From Deltaproteobacteria bacterium (GTDB lineage Bacteria > Desulfobacterota > Desulfobacteria > Desulfobacterales > C00003060), in the NCBI GenBank assembly GCA_019307135.1, contig JAFDKF010000019.1, positions 1-33,832 of the forward strand: a DNA stretch of 33,832 nucleotides, in the 5' to 3' direction. The translations under genes were made by a program, and so were the position numbers. This document shows positions 15,669 to 25,900 of this stretch, one piece after another (position 1 is the stretch's first letter; each line of letters starts with the position of its first letter). The notes beneath the pieces were generated by a model that worked only from the letters and a program-made list of their open reading frames with translations, had not been told where the DNA came from and did not search any database.

Positions 15669-17264
15669 CTAATTACTTCTAAGCGATGCGTATTTGAGGC
15701 GGGTGATCGCCGGCTGGTCGAGAGCAAAAGGCAAAGGCAATGAGAAGCGCCTGGACATGGCGTCTATGGCCATTTTGTGAAACAGAAAAGTACCAGGCTG
15801 AAGAGATGCAATTAGAGCATCAACTTGCAAGAAAAGCTCCTTTTCTTTTCGTGGATCCCTTTCCTCAACAGCGTTTCGGAGAAGGCGGCTGACCTCAGGA
15901 TTCTCAAAACAGCCGGCCCTGGATTTTTGGAAGAGACCGGGGGTCCATAGTTCTCTTATCCATTCAGGGTCGCGATAAGCACCTGTAAATTCAGTCAAAA
16001 TGGCCTGAAACTCATTATTTCTGCGGTACCTTCTTGTGAGTTCTTGATGAGGAAGCGTCTGAAGGCGCACTTTGATTCCGACATCGTTAAGACAGAGTCT
16101 TATGTACTGAGCAACCCTTTTTTCAATTTGATATTCTTCAAACAGCAAGATTGTAAATTCAAAATGCTCTTGTTCCTTGGACAGATAACGGCCCACATTG
16201 TCATAAGACCATCCTGCTTTTTTAAGGAGTGTCAGCGCCTTCCCCGGGTCATAAGGGATGGGCTTTATGTGCTGATTGTGAAAAGGAGACTCTACGCCCA
16301 TTGGGCCAACAGCAACAACTCCAAGGCCCTTTAAGATATTCTTTACGATGTAGAGCTTGTCAATGGCATAGGAAAGGGCCAGTCGAACGTTCTGATCGGA
16401 GAAAGGAGGGGTTGTTGTATTGTAAAGTAAAATTGTGTAGCAAGGCAGGATATAGGAATGAAAGTAATACCTTTGTTGGTATTCTTTCATAATCCAAAAA
16501 TTTGCCGGAGAGATCTCCTGGGCGATATCTGTCTCTCCGGAAAGGAGTCTCGTCCAAGTCTTTTCTTTGTCGGGCTGGTAACAGAAAACAACGCGGTCCA
16601 GAGAAGGGCGCCCTTCATAATAATCTCCGTTGGCCACTAAGACGACTTCCTTTTCGGCAGTCCTGTAAGCAAACTTAAAAGGGCCGGATCCAATAGGATG
16701 ATTGTAATAATCTACCTTGTGTCCATTGCCCTCGGGAACAATTCCTGTACCCCAGATTTTTCTTGGAAATTCAGGGTCGTCTTTTCTGAGCTTTATGCTC
16801 AACTCGACGTCAGACGAAACGGAGATGCTGTCTATCAAGGATAGTAAGGAGGGAGTGTTTTTAAGATCGGCCTCCAGCGAATACTTCACATCCCGTGCAG
16901 TAACGGGTTGGTTATTATGGAACAAAACGTCCTTCCTGATGTGGATATTCCAGGTATAGGTTTCCGCGTCATATGTCCATTTGGTGGCCAGGTCAGGTTC
17001 GAGTTCTCCGTCTGGATTTGGGACGAACAGACAGCTGTAAAGCAAAGGTAATACAAGAATGGAACCGGAAGTCTGAACCTTTGCAGTATCGAGGGAAGTG
17101 AAAGGAGCGTTTACATCGTACCGGAGAATATTTTCATTGTAAGTACTTCTTTCCCCACAAGTCGTCCGGGATTCCCGACAGGCAAGGATGGAGCCGATTA
17201 AGAGGGCAGAAACGAGGGCCAAGGTCATATACTTCGACATGCGTAATATCACGGACAAGCTCAT
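15669..17264 (-). CDS. Family 5 extracellular solute-binding lipoprotein (oligopeptide/nickel type)
   Basis: 531 residues. A hydrophobic signal (YMTLALVSALLIGS) ends in the lipobox ILAC, with the lipidated Cys at about residue 29. The mature part is a full SBP_bac_5 domain with SLDTAKVQTSGSILVLPLLY, FHNNQPVTARDVKYSL, YNHPIGSGPFKF and VRLALSYAIDKLYIV. This family binds oligopeptides, nickel chelates and similar ligands for ABC import. No permease or ATPase is nearby, so it may act as a receptor or feed a transporter elsewhere. It lies in line between the TonB receptor and the peptide gene. The start is uncertain: 17264 and 17240 both lack a good ribosome site. The 161-nt spacer upstream has CTCAACT...GGTCA-type repeats but no gene. 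Confidence 0.86.
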   Translation of the reverse strand: MSLSVILRMSKYMTLALVSALLIGSILACRESRTTCGERSTYNENILRYDVNAPFTSLDTAKVQTSGSILVLPLLYSCLFVPNPDGELEPDLATKWTYDAETYTWNIHIRKDVLFHNNQPVTARDVKYSLEADLKNTPSLLSLIDSISVSSDVELSIKLRKDDPEFPRKIWGTGIVPEGNGHKVDYYNHPIGSGPFKFAYRTAEKEVVLVANGDYYEGRPSLDRVVFCYQPDKEKTWTRLLSGETDIAQEISPANFWIMKEYQQRYYFHSYILPCYTILLYNTTTPPFSDQNVRLALSYAIDKLYIVKNILKGLGVVAVGPMGVESPFHNQHIKPIPYDPGKALTLLKKAGWSYDNVGRYLSKEQEHFEFTILLFEEYQIEKRVAQYIRLCLNDVGIKVRLQTLPHQELTRRYRRNNEFQAILTEFTGAYRDPEWIRELWTPGLFQKSRAGCFENPEVSRLLRNAVEERDPRKEKELFLQVDALIASLQPGTFLFHKMAIDAMSRRFSLPLPFALDQPAITRLKYASLRSN

Positions 17265-17425
17265 TACAGGCGATCATTTAGCACATGTGGATGGTAGAGT
17301 CTACTATCGCTTCGTGGTTGAGTTCTTGATCTTTCCTAAGAAGACAATGCCTCAACTCGGTGGTCAAGCTCAGTCACCCTCTGCCTCCTTCTAAGATTCG
17401 ACGACTCAACTGGTCACCCAACCGC

Positions 17426-19273
17426 CTAAAAGTTAAAGCTTACCCCACCCTCAACCCATCGGTCCGGCTGGGGCCAGTCTCCGCGGTATAAATAGTTGTC
17501 GTTAGTGAGGTTGTACACGGCAGCAAACAGGCTTGGCTTCCCGTATGGTTCCAGGAAGGGGGGTGTCAGCTTGAGCAGGTAGTCAAAGATAAAGACTTTG
17601 TCATCGGTTTCGGGATAGGTGGAATTGTGATCAATGTATCTGCCAACAATGGAATGTTTCATCCATTCATTGGCATAGCAGGCCGAGACCTTAAATTGCT
17701 TTCTGGGAATATTCTCGATCACTTCGTCGGTCTTTTCATTTCTCACATCGACATAGCTTCCGCCGAATGAGAGCGTCAGCCCAAAACCGAAAGATGCTGT
17801 TATGTTCCCTTCTATGCCCTGGCGGGTAACCTCCTCGATGTTTTCATACCTTTCCGTGTCTTCGTTCTTAACCACGAGGTCCTTGATGTCTGCCCGAAAA
17901 AGGTTAAGCTCAAATCGCAAAAATTGAAATGGTTGCACTTCCCCACCGAGTTGATAGTTTATGGCAGTCTCCGGATCCAGGTCGGGGTTGCCATACTTGG
18001 GGTGATGAACCCATAGAACGTCTGGCACTGAAAATCCTTTGGCAATTTGAGCCCGGATCAGAGCATCAACTCCTGGAATACGATAGACCGCGCCACCCGA
18101 AGGGCTGAACTCGCCACCAAAATCACGGTTATCATCGTAGCGGAGGCCGGCATTAAACGAAAAATCGCCTACTGTAAACGTATCGTTGGCGTAAGTGGCC
18201 CAGTTTCTGGTCTCACCTTCCATGTCTCTGTTCCAGACTTCAGACACCCAATCGAATTCGCCCCAGTCCTCGTCAAACCCCAGGTTAAGCGTGTTTGCCT
18301 CAGTCACGTCGTAGCGCACTCGGGCACTGACACCCCAGATCTCATCAAGGTAATCGTTGTAGATCATCCTGAAATCATCGAAGGCGGGATAGACATCGTC
18401 GGCCCGGTTATAAAACCGATGGTGGCGTCCCTCAATAGTCAGATTTAGATTTTGAACAGGTGAGGTTTCAAACAGAAGGCGCTGGTAGGTCCGTCTGCGA
18501 TAAACGTCATCCCACAAAAATGACAAGTTGAGGACAGGGTCTTGATTTTCCCCTTTCTCGTAGCTGTAGGCAAAGTTCAGGCGGCTTGTCTCGCCCAGTT
18601 CATAGTTAAGCTTGCCATAAACGGCATCCTGCTCGTATTCGGTATGCTCGACAAACCCGTCGCTCTCATCGTGGGTCAGGGAGAGAAGATAGCCAAAGCG
18701 GGCCACTGTACCGCTTACGGTTCCGCGGCTTTTTGACGTCTTAAACTCTCCATAGGAGGTCCGCACATCGGCTGCAAACGGCTTTTGGGGGTCCGGCTCT
18801 TTGGTGATGATATTTATCACGCCACCCAGGGAAGAACCCCAGGCAGATGAGGCCGCCCCCTTGTAAACCTCGATCCGCTCGATCGCATCAATGGGAAGAT
18901 AAGAAAGGTCGGTCTTAGGTTCGAGCAATTGGTTGAGGGGGACGCCATCCTGGTAGACAGCTACGTGCCGCACCTCCGAACCAAGGATTTGGGCCGTAGC
19001 TTCGCTTCCCAATCCACCCATAAACCCCACGTACACACCCGGTATATACTGGAGCACCTCGGCTGCGTTGGAGGCCGGCATCTTTTCCATATCTTCTGTG
19101 GTAATAACGGTAATGTTTGCAGCTGCCTGCTCTTTGGGGGTTTCCGCGCGCGTGGCGGTGACCACGATTTCTTCCAATTGATGCGCCTCGGGTTGGGAGG
19201 CCGTATTTTCAGGCCACGCCTTCAAAGAAAACATAAGCAGAAAAAACGAAGCTAAGAATAAGGATTGTCTCAT
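17426..19273 (-). CDS. TonB-dependent outer-membrane receptor
   Basis: 615 residues. Signal peptide MRQSLFLASFFLLMFSLKAW, TonB box EEIVVTATR at about 34-42, then a plug domain with MPASNAAEVLQYIPGVYVGF, IERIEVYKGAASSAWGSSLG and GVINIITKEP, then a 22-strand-type barrel ending in an aromatic residue (GGVSFNF). It resembles the BtuB/CirA class that imports cobalamin, siderophores or other large chelates using TonB energy. The start codon overlaps the stop of the sigma-54 response regulator, so the two are translationally coupled. Within this cluster the natural substrate could be the modified peptide or its metal complex (inference). Confidence 0.93.
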   Translation of the reverse strand: MRQSLFLASFFLLMFSLKAWPENTASQPEAHQLEEIVVTATRAETPKEQAAANITVITTEDMEKMPASNAAEVLQYIPGVYVGFMGGLGSEATAQILGSEVRHVAVYQDGVPLNQLLEPKTDLSYLPIDAIERIEVYKGAASSAWGSSLGGVINIITKEPDPQKPFAADVRTSYGEFKTSKSRGTVSGTVARFGYLLSLTHDESDGFVEHTEYEQDAVYGKLNYELGETSRLNFAYSYEKGENQDPVLNLSFLWDDVYRRRTYQRLLFETSPVQNLNLTIEGRHHRFYNRADDVYPAFDDFRMIYNDYLDEIWGVSARVRYDVTEANTLNLGFDEDWGEFDWVSEVWNRDMEGETRNWATYANDTFTVGDFSFNAGLRYDDNRDFGGEFSPSGGAVYRIPGVDALIRAQIAKGFSVPDVLWVHHPKYGNPDLDPETAINYQLGGEVQPFQFLRFELNLFRADIKDLVVKNEDTERYENIEEVTRQGIEGNITASFGFGLTLSFGGSYVDVRNEKTDEVIENIPRKQFKVSACYANEWMKHSIVGRYIDHNSTYPETDDKVFIFDYLLKLTPPFLEPYGKPSLFAAVYNLTNDNYLYRGDWPQPDRWVEGGVSFNF

Positions 19274-20625
19274 ATCTCGGTTCGTTCATCTAAGTTGCAA
19301 CCTCTAACTTTTTCAAGAAGTGTTTTGCGACTTATACCCAATAGTTCAGCCGCTTTGGTTTTATTATTGTGGGTGCGCCTCAGGGCCAGGCCGATAAAGA
19401 ACTTTTCCATATCCTTCAAGTTCAGACGGGATATCCCCTGATACGCTTCCGTATCAAAAGGTAGGTGATCGGTCGTGATCATAGTCCCCTTACAGGTTAT
19501 CACTGCCCTTTCTATGACGTTTATCAGTTCCCGTACATTCCCTGGCCAATCATACTCCCTGAGGGATAACATGGCGTTAGTAGAAATCCCGGAAATAGGT
19601 CGTCGATACGCCCGACTGATCTTCTTAACATAGTACTCGGCGATGAGAGGGATATCCTCCCTTCTATTCCTCAAGGGTGGGATTTCAATGGTATAGGCGC
19701 TTAAACGGTAGAAAAGATCCTGACGAAAGCGGCCATTTTCAATCTCTGCCTGGAGGTTGCGGTTGGTCGCCGCAACGATACGAAAGTCCGAATATACGGG
19801 TAAGGTACCTCCCACGCGCGTGAACGTCTTGGTCTCCACCACCCTGATGAGTTTGGACTGAAAATAGCTGGGCGCCTCGCTAATCTCATCCAAAAGAAGC
19901 GTTCCCTTGTGAAGTAACTCGAAGATACCTACCTTTCTGCCTATCGCACCGGTAAAGGCCCCCTTTTCATGGCCGAACAGTTCGCTTTCCAGAACCCCGG
20001 GGGCAAATTCATTGCAGTTCACCGGAAAAAACGCGTTATCCCGCCTGTCGCTTGCAGCATGGATGGCCCGTGCAACTAACTCTTTTCCTGTACCGGTCTC
20101 CCCGCAAATAAGGACGGTAACAGGCAGACCGGCCACCTCATTTATGGATTCGAGTACGTTCTTGATCCCCCCTGATTGTCCTACGATGACTACCGGCGTT
20201 TTTGCCTGGAGGGCCCTTTCTCTACGAAGTGAGGCGACCTCCTTCACCATCTCCCTCTTGGCCAAAGCCTCCCGGAGAGTTGTCCAGAACAGATCCAATT
20301 TGTCATCGATCGGCTTTTCAAAATAATGAAAGGCGCCTTCCTTGACCGCCCGGATAGCCTCTTCTGTGGAGCCGAAGGCGGTAATCAGGATAACGGGGAT
20401 GTCAGGGTACAGGTCCTGAATCCTGACAAAAAGCTCCGTCCCGCTCATCTCAGGCATCTGCACATCTGAGATAACCAGATCTACGGGCTCCGTGTTCAGG
20501 ATTTTGATCGCCTTCTTGGCCGATGTAAGAGGGACTATGTCAAAGCGATCGGTCTCCGGAAGAGAAAGGAAAAGCTCCAGGAAGGCCTCGTTGTCGTCTA
20601 TCAACAGGATCTTTGATTTATTCAT
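19270..20625 (-). CDS. NtrC-type sigma-54-dependent response regulator
   Basis: About 451 residues from ATG 20625 (a GTG at 20631 is also possible). Receiver domain with D10-D11, phospho-acceptor D54 (LVISDVQMPEM) and a terminal lysine in FEKPID. AAA+ domain with GETGTGKE, GAFTGAIGR and TLLLDEIS, then a Fis-type HTH ending NKTKAAELLGISRKTLLEKV. It activates sigma-54 promoters once phosphorylated. It is the first gene of the receptor/binding-protein/peptide cluster. Its divergent neighbour has a sigma-54 promoter and a paired upstream site, a likely target. The partner kinase may be the one at 12150-13892 or the hybrid kinase. Confidence 0.92.
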   Translation of the reverse strand: MNKSKILLIDDNEAFLELFLSLPETDRFDIVPLTSAKKAIKILNTEPVDLVISDVQMPEMSGTELFVRIQDLYPDIPVILITAFGSTEEAIRAVKEGAFHYFEKPIDDKLDLFWTTLREALAKREMVKEVASLRRERALQAKTPVVIVGQSGGIKNVLESINEVAGLPVTVLICGETGTGKELVARAIHAASDRRDNAFFPVNCNEFAPGVLESELFGHEKGAFTGAIGRKVGIFELLHKGTLLLDEISEAPSYFQSKLIRVVETKTFTRVGGTLPVYSDFRIVAATNRNLQAEIENGRFRQDLFYRLSAYTIEIPPLRNRREDIPLIAEYYVKKISRAYRRPISGISTNAMLSLREYDWPGNVRELINVIERAVITCKGTMITTDHLPFDTEAYQGISRLNLKDMEKFFIGLALRRTHNNKTKAAELLGISRKTLLEKVRGCNLDERTEI

Positions 20626-20669
20626 ACGCACGGTTCAACTACCAAATCTATTTGAAGGTGTCCATACTT

Positions 20670-20797
20670 GACGGCTTCGTAAAAAGCTCCAACTTCTGCG
20701 TTGCGCTGCATCCTTCGTCACTGCGGCGTACCATAAGTACGCCTCATTCCTCAGGATTTGCGCGCCTTGAATTTGGAGCTTTTTACTTTGCCGTCTA
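20670..20797. repeat. Long imperfect palindromic repeat
   Basis: About 128 bp. Left arm GACGGCTTCGTAAAAAGCTC and right arm, reversed, GACGGCAAAGTAAAAAGCTC, both continuing CAA. The centre is GGCGTAC-CATAA-GTACGCC. The whole can fold as a cruciform or long hairpin. It has no ORF. It is probably a non-autonomous dispersed element in the divergent promoter region. Confidence 0.75.
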
Positions 20798-20868
20798 ATT
20801 CGGACTTTTTACGAGATCATCATAACTCTGTGTCAGAAAAAATGTCCTTTTCCTCTTGGGTGTGTAGA

Positions 20869-20921
20869 AACGTTACACTAAATAAAGCCAAAAATCTCCA
20901 ATATTGTAACGTTTTGTTACA
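20869..20921 (+). promoter_or_regulatory. Candidate upstream activator sites (TGTAAC-N5-GTTACA)
   Basis: A perfect dyad TGTAAC-GTTTT-GTTACA at 20905-20921, and an additional arm AACGTTACA at 20869-20877 that is the exact complement of 20905-20913. It lies about 95-110 bp upstream of the sigma-54 core promoter, the typical distance for an NtrC-class enhancer site. Confidence 0.65.
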
Positions 20922-21001
20922 GTGAAAAAACAAGCGCATTTCTACTCCGAGAATTCAGCTTGGATTACAGGTACTTACGCTTCGTTTTGAGAACCGTTTT
21001 T

Positions 21002-21018
21002 TTGGCATTATGATTGCT
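21002..21018 (+). promoter_or_regulatory. Sigma-54 promoter of the hybrid histidine kinase
   Basis: TTGGCAT-N5-TTGCT: GG at 21004-21005 and GC at 21016-21017, the invariant 12-bp offset of -24/-12 elements, matching TGGCAY-N5-TTGC. Transcription would start near 21029, ahead of the kinase ATG at 21138. Confidence 0.82.
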
Positions 21019-21137
21019 ATATATTAGAATGTTTATCGAGTACACCGTGTAATGTCTGAACTGAAGTCGATCTCATAAGATTTGTGAATGTTAGCTCAGG
21101 TAACAGTAACTTCTCAAAAAGTTCGGGGAAATCTCTA

Positions 21138-22727
21138 ATGACCGATAATGCAGACAAAAACTTAGAGCAAAATGTTGAAGACTCAGACAAAGCGCCTGTC
21201 GAGCCCAAGGGGACAGAAGAGACCTTGCGTGGCAGCGAGGTGATCCACCGACTCCCGCTCAAAGATCCCCCGGCCCTTGTCGTGTTGCTCGATGAAAGCG
21301 GCCGTTACATCTCTGCCAACAAAGCGGCTCTTGAGTTTTTTGAGTGCGACCTTGTGGGACTGCTTGGCAAAGAAGTCTCGGACCTTACAGCCCGTGATTT
21401 TTCAAAGCAACAGCGGGACAAACTTCTCCTCTGTACGACCCCTTGTACCGTTGAGATAGATTTCTTGATCCTGGGAAAGAGAAAAAGACTTTCGCTTAAC
21501 GTGGTGCCTTCAACCTTGTCAGGGAAAAAGTTCGTGTGTGCTATCGGACACGATATCTCGGAGAACAAAAGGATCGAGACGGAAAAAAAGAAACTGGAAG
21601 TGCAGGTCAAACAAGATAAGGAGCGGAAAGCTATACGCAAACTGGCTGGCAGCATCGCCCATAAAATTAACAACCTCCTCACGGTTATCCAGGGGTACGC
21701 CTCCTTGATGCTCATGAATATTGATTCTTCCCACCCGCATTTCGAAAAACTCAAAGGGATAGAAAGTCTCGTTAAAGACGGGGCAGATTTTACCAAACAA
21801 CTGCTGAGTTTTGCCGGGGATGGCGAATATGAGGTCAAGGCGACCGATTTGAACGAGATCATCGACAAGACTGTTGAGATGTTCGGCCATCACAAAACAG
21901 AGATAAGGATTCATAGAATATATCAGAAGGACACCTGGACGGTAGAAGTAAATCACGGACAGATCGCACGGGTGCTGTTAAGTCTCTATCTCAATGCCTC
22001 GGAGGCCATGCCCGGAGGCGGCGAGCTATATCTGCGAACGGAAAACGTTACACTTGATGAAGACTATGTTAAGCCTTTTGATGTAAAGCCCGGCAATTAT
22101 GTGATGATATCGGTTACTGACACGGGAGTCGGTATGGATGAGCCTACCCGGCAAAGGATATTCGAGCCGTTTTTTACCACCAAGGTGACTGCAGGCGCGG
22201 GGCTGGGGCTTGCCTCTGCTTATGGTCTTATAAAAAGTCATGGTGGCATCATCACCGTTCACAGTAAAAAGGGTGAGGGAACCACCTTTTACATGTATCT
22301 GCCAGCCTCGAAAGAAGAAGTAAGAAAAGAACAGGAGCCGGTTGGTGGGGTATTGAAGGGAACAGAGACTGTTCTTCTTGTAGATGACGACGAGACGGTT
22401 ATTGTTATTGCCGGGGAGATTATGGAGTCAATGGGTTACAAGGTCTTATTGGCCAGAAGCGGAAAAGAAGCCATAGAAGTTTATAAGAAAAACAAGGACA
22501 GGATCGATATGGTTGTTCTTGACATGGTCATGCCGGAAATGAGCGGTGGCGAGGCCTATGACAGGATTAAGGAGATCAACCCCAACATAAAGGCCCTTCT
22601 TGCAAGCGGATATAGCATGGATGGGCAGGGACAACAAATATTGGAACGCGGTTGTAACGGTTATATTCAAAAGCCGTTCAATATTGAGCAATTATCACAC
22701 AAGCTAAGAGAGATTTTGGACAACTAA
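21138..22727 (+). CDS. PAS hybrid histidine kinase with C-terminal receiver
   Basis: 529 residues from ATG 21138 (GGGGA about 8 nt upstream). The frame can be extended to 21084, but codons there lie in a 24-bp repeat also found at 7937-7960, so I reject the extension. Order: PAS (about 45-150, VVLLDESGRYISANKAALEF), short coiled coil, HisKA-like KLAGSIAHKINNLL (H175), HATPase with SLYLNASEAMPGGGEL, DTGVGMDEP and GAGLGLASAYG, then a receiver with DDDE and D462 (MVVLDMVMPEM) and the terminal KPF. There are no membrane segments, so it is a cytoplasmic sensor. Driven by a sigma-54 promoter next to the NtrC-type regulator gene; it may be a target of, or a partner to, that regulator. Confidence 0.9.
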   Translation: MTDNADKNLEQNVEDSDKAPVEPKGTEETLRGSEVIHRLPLKDPPALVVLLDESGRYISANKAALEFFECDLVGLLGKEVSDLTARDFSKQQRDKLLLCTTPCTVEIDFLILGKRKRLSLNVVPSTLSGKKFVCAIGHDISENKRIETEKKKLEVQVKQDKERKAIRKLAGSIAHKINNLLTVIQGYASLMLMNIDSSHPHFEKLKGIESLVKDGADFTKQLLSFAGDGEYEVKATDLNEIIDKTVEMFGHHKTEIRIHRIYQKDTWTVEVNHGQIARVLLSLYLNASEAMPGGGELYLRTENVTLDEDYVKPFDVKPGNYVMISVTDTGVGMDEPTRQRIFEPFFTTKVTAGAGLGLASAYGLIKSHGGIITVHSKKGEGTTFYMYLPASKEEVRKEQEPVGGVLKGTETVLLVDDDETVIVIAGEIMESMGYKVLLARSGKEAIEVYKKNKDRIDMVVLDMVMPEMSGGEAYDRIKEINPNIKALLASGYSMDGQGQQILERGCNGYIQKPFNIEQLSHKLREILDN

Positions 22728-22773
22728 CTTCTCCGGCGTAAGGCCGACTTTTACGTCAACGTCAACAGCCCAG

Positions 22774-22977
22774 GAGCATCCAGGCACTGGTATTGGCCTT
22801 GCCATCTGTAAAAAGGTTATGGTCAGGAGTGTTCTTTGCTTTTGGGCGGTGCGGGAACTGGGCATGCCGGTCACCACTCTGGCCAAGCGTCTTGAGATGA
22901 GTGCCCCGGCGGTGGGGTACGCCGTACAGAGAGGAGAGGCTATCGTCCGAGATCATCATTACAGTTTGACGAGTTGA
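22774..22977 (+). pseudogene. Chimeric remnant: kinase G2-box tail joined to the C-terminus of a REP-associated transposase
   Basis: One open frame reads EHPGTGIGLAICKKV (the G2 box and following helix of a histidine kinase) and continues without a stop into MVRSVLCFWAVRELGMPVT, TLAKRLEMSAPAVGYAVQRG and EAIVRD, ending at 22977. The second part matches the C-terminal DnaA-like HTH tail of IS200-type/RAYT transposases. The catalytic HUH part is absent. It begins 47 nt after the hybrid kinase stop. It is best read as debris from recombination or transposition, not a working gene. Confidence 0.7.
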
Positions 22978-22990
22978 ATTTCTTATTTAT

Positions 22991-25900
22991 TTAGGATGTC
23001 CCCATATCCACAGTTGGACCGCCCAAAAAAGCCTTAACCTGCGAGGCGATTTGCCTGTCGGTGAAGGCGTTGATATCGATGGCGTGCCGGTAGCAGGTGG
23101 CAGCGCACACCCCACACCCCTTGCAAGCCACATCGATGACTCGTGCCTTCCGCCCATTTTGTGTCTCGACGATTTCTAAGGCTTCAAAGGGACACAGCGC
23201 CACACACAGTCCGCACCCCCGGCAGGCATCCCCGTTCACCTGAGCGATGACACCTTCCGTGACGATAGAATCTTGGGAAAGAAGTGCACCCGCTCTTGCC
23301 GCTGCGGCCTGGGCCTGGGCGATTGTTTCCTCAATCGGCTTTGGATAATGGGCAAGCCCGGCCAGAAAAATACCGTCCGTGGCAAAATCGACCGGTCGCA
23401 GCTTTACATGGGCCTCCAATAAAAAGCCTTCCTGATTCATAGAGACCTTGTAGAGCTTAGATAGTACATCATTATCCCCGGAGGGAATGATTGCGGATGC
23501 AAGGGTCAGGATATCGGCTTCGATCTCAACATTACATTGCAATACCTGATCCCTCACCGTGACTTTCAGTTTACCGTTTTGCTGCTCAACTCTGGGTTTT
23601 TCTTCCAACCTATACCGAACAAAGGCAATCCCTTTGGACCGCGCCTCTCTGTAAATGTCTTCCCGGCCCCCGTAGGTACGGATGTCACGGTAAAGGATGT
23701 ACACATCCATATCAGGGTTGAGCTCCTTTAGTTTCAAGGCACTATCGATCGAATGGGTGCAACACACCTTGCTGCAATAGGGTCTTGCCGGTTCTCTTGA
23801 ACCCACACACTGGATAAAGACAGCGGTATTGACTTCTCTGAATTTATCCGGGTTGTTGAACATATCATGGTCGAGTTCCAGGGCAAGGTATACGTTAGGG
23901 TCTTTGTTGTAGAGGTATTCACCAGGCTGGTAGGCCTCTCCTCCGGGGGCCAAAATGGTGGCTCCATGCTCCACCTCTTGCTCATTCCCTTCAGCATCTA
24001 TGACCGTGGATCTGAAATTGCCTACAAAGCCTGATACTGCCTTGACTGTGCTTTTCAGATAGACATGGATGGACGTGTGCTCCTCGGTCCGTTTAACCAG
24101 TCCTGCAATATAGGGCTGTATCTTTTCGCCCTTCCAGGTCCGATAGAGTTTCCGGGCCTGGCCCCCAAAGCGATTACCCCGCTCCACCAAATGGACCTCG
24201 TAACCCTGGTCAGCGAGATTCAACGCACTCGTCATACCTGCTACGCCGCCTCCCACGACCAAACACGATTTGGTTACCGACACCGTGGGTTCAACTAACG
24301 GTTGAATGAGGCTGGCTTTGGCCACAGCCATACGTACCAAGTCCTTGACCTTTTCCGTAGCTCCGTCTGGATCGTGCATGTGAACCCATGAGCATTGATC
24401 CCGGATATTGGCCATCTCAAAAAGGTACTTGTTGAGGCCGGCCTCGCGAAGGGTTTCTCTAAATAGTGGTTCATGGGTTGTTGGTGAACAGGAAGCCACG
24501 ACCACCCGGTTCAGCCCATGTTCTTTGATGAGCGTTTTGATCTTTTCCTGGACATCGGCGGAGCAGGCAAAGAGTTCGTCTGAAGCCCACGCCACATGCG
24601 GTAGGGCTCTCGCATATTCAGCGATTTCCGGAACATTGATCACACCCCCGATATTGATACCGCAGTGGCAGACAAAGACACCGACCCGGGGTTCTTCTCC
24701 CACCACGTCTCTCTCGTCCGGGTAGGCGCGAACTTTGGTGAGGGTATGACGGACAGATGTGAGCGCAGCACATGCAGCAGCAGCCGATGCGCTGGCCTCC
24801 ATCACGGATTGAGGAATATCTTTGGGTCCCTGAAAGGCCCCACACACGTGAATGCCGGGCCTTGAGGTGTTGACCGGCTCAAAGCTGCTCGTAGACGCAA
24901 AATTGTGATGATCTAAAGCAATACCCAATTTTCTGGACAGGTCTCTAATCTGCACAGACGTCCCAAGACCTACCGACAGGACCACCATATCAAACGCTTC
25001 TTCAACCCTTCTGGAAGCCTCGTCCGTGTATCGAATGATCAGGTTCTTGTTCTCATGATCCTGCCCTATGGTATCGATCCTCGACTTTACAAATCGTATC
25101 CCTTCCTGCCCGGCCCGATCGTAGAACTTCTCAAAATCCTTACCGTGAGTCCTTATATCAATGTAGAAGATGGCTGTATCGAGTTCGTAAGGCGCATGTT
25201 CTTTGGCCAGCATGGCCTCTTTGATGGCGTACATACAACAAACCGAAGAGCAGTACCCTCGACCCACAGAAGGATCCCGGGAGCCCACACACTGGATCCA
25301 GACGATTTTTTTTGGCTCTCTGCCGTCCGAAGGTCTGCGAACATGGCCCTGGAAAGGACCGGTTGCAGAAAGGATACGTTCAAACTCCATGCTCGTAACT
25401 ACATTAGGAAAGCACTTGTATCCATAGGTGCCTTTAATTTGAGGGTCGAACGGCTCAAATCCAGGTGCAAGGATCACCGCCCCTACCTCCAGCTTCAATG
25501 ACGTCTCCTGCTGATCGAAATCAATCGCCCGAGCCCCGCACACCCTCTCACACTGTTTGCATTCGCGATTTGTCAAAAAGAGGCAAGCCGTTGGATCGAC
25601 ATGGAAGGCGGCTGGTATGGCCTGCGGATAATCAATATGCAAAGCCTTGGTAGAGGAAAGGCCTTCGTTGTAAGGATCTTTGATGATGACAGGGCAGTAG
25701 GCAGTACAGGTAGCACACGCCGTACATTTGTCCGGATTGACATAACGTGGTCGGCGGATGACCGTCGCGGTAAAATGTCCTGGTTCACCTTCCAATTCCT
25801 GGAGTTCCGTTGATGCGAGGATCTGGATATTGGGGTGGCGGTCACATTCGTTCATCTTGGGGGCCAACATGCACATGGAACAGTCATTGGTGGGAAAGGT

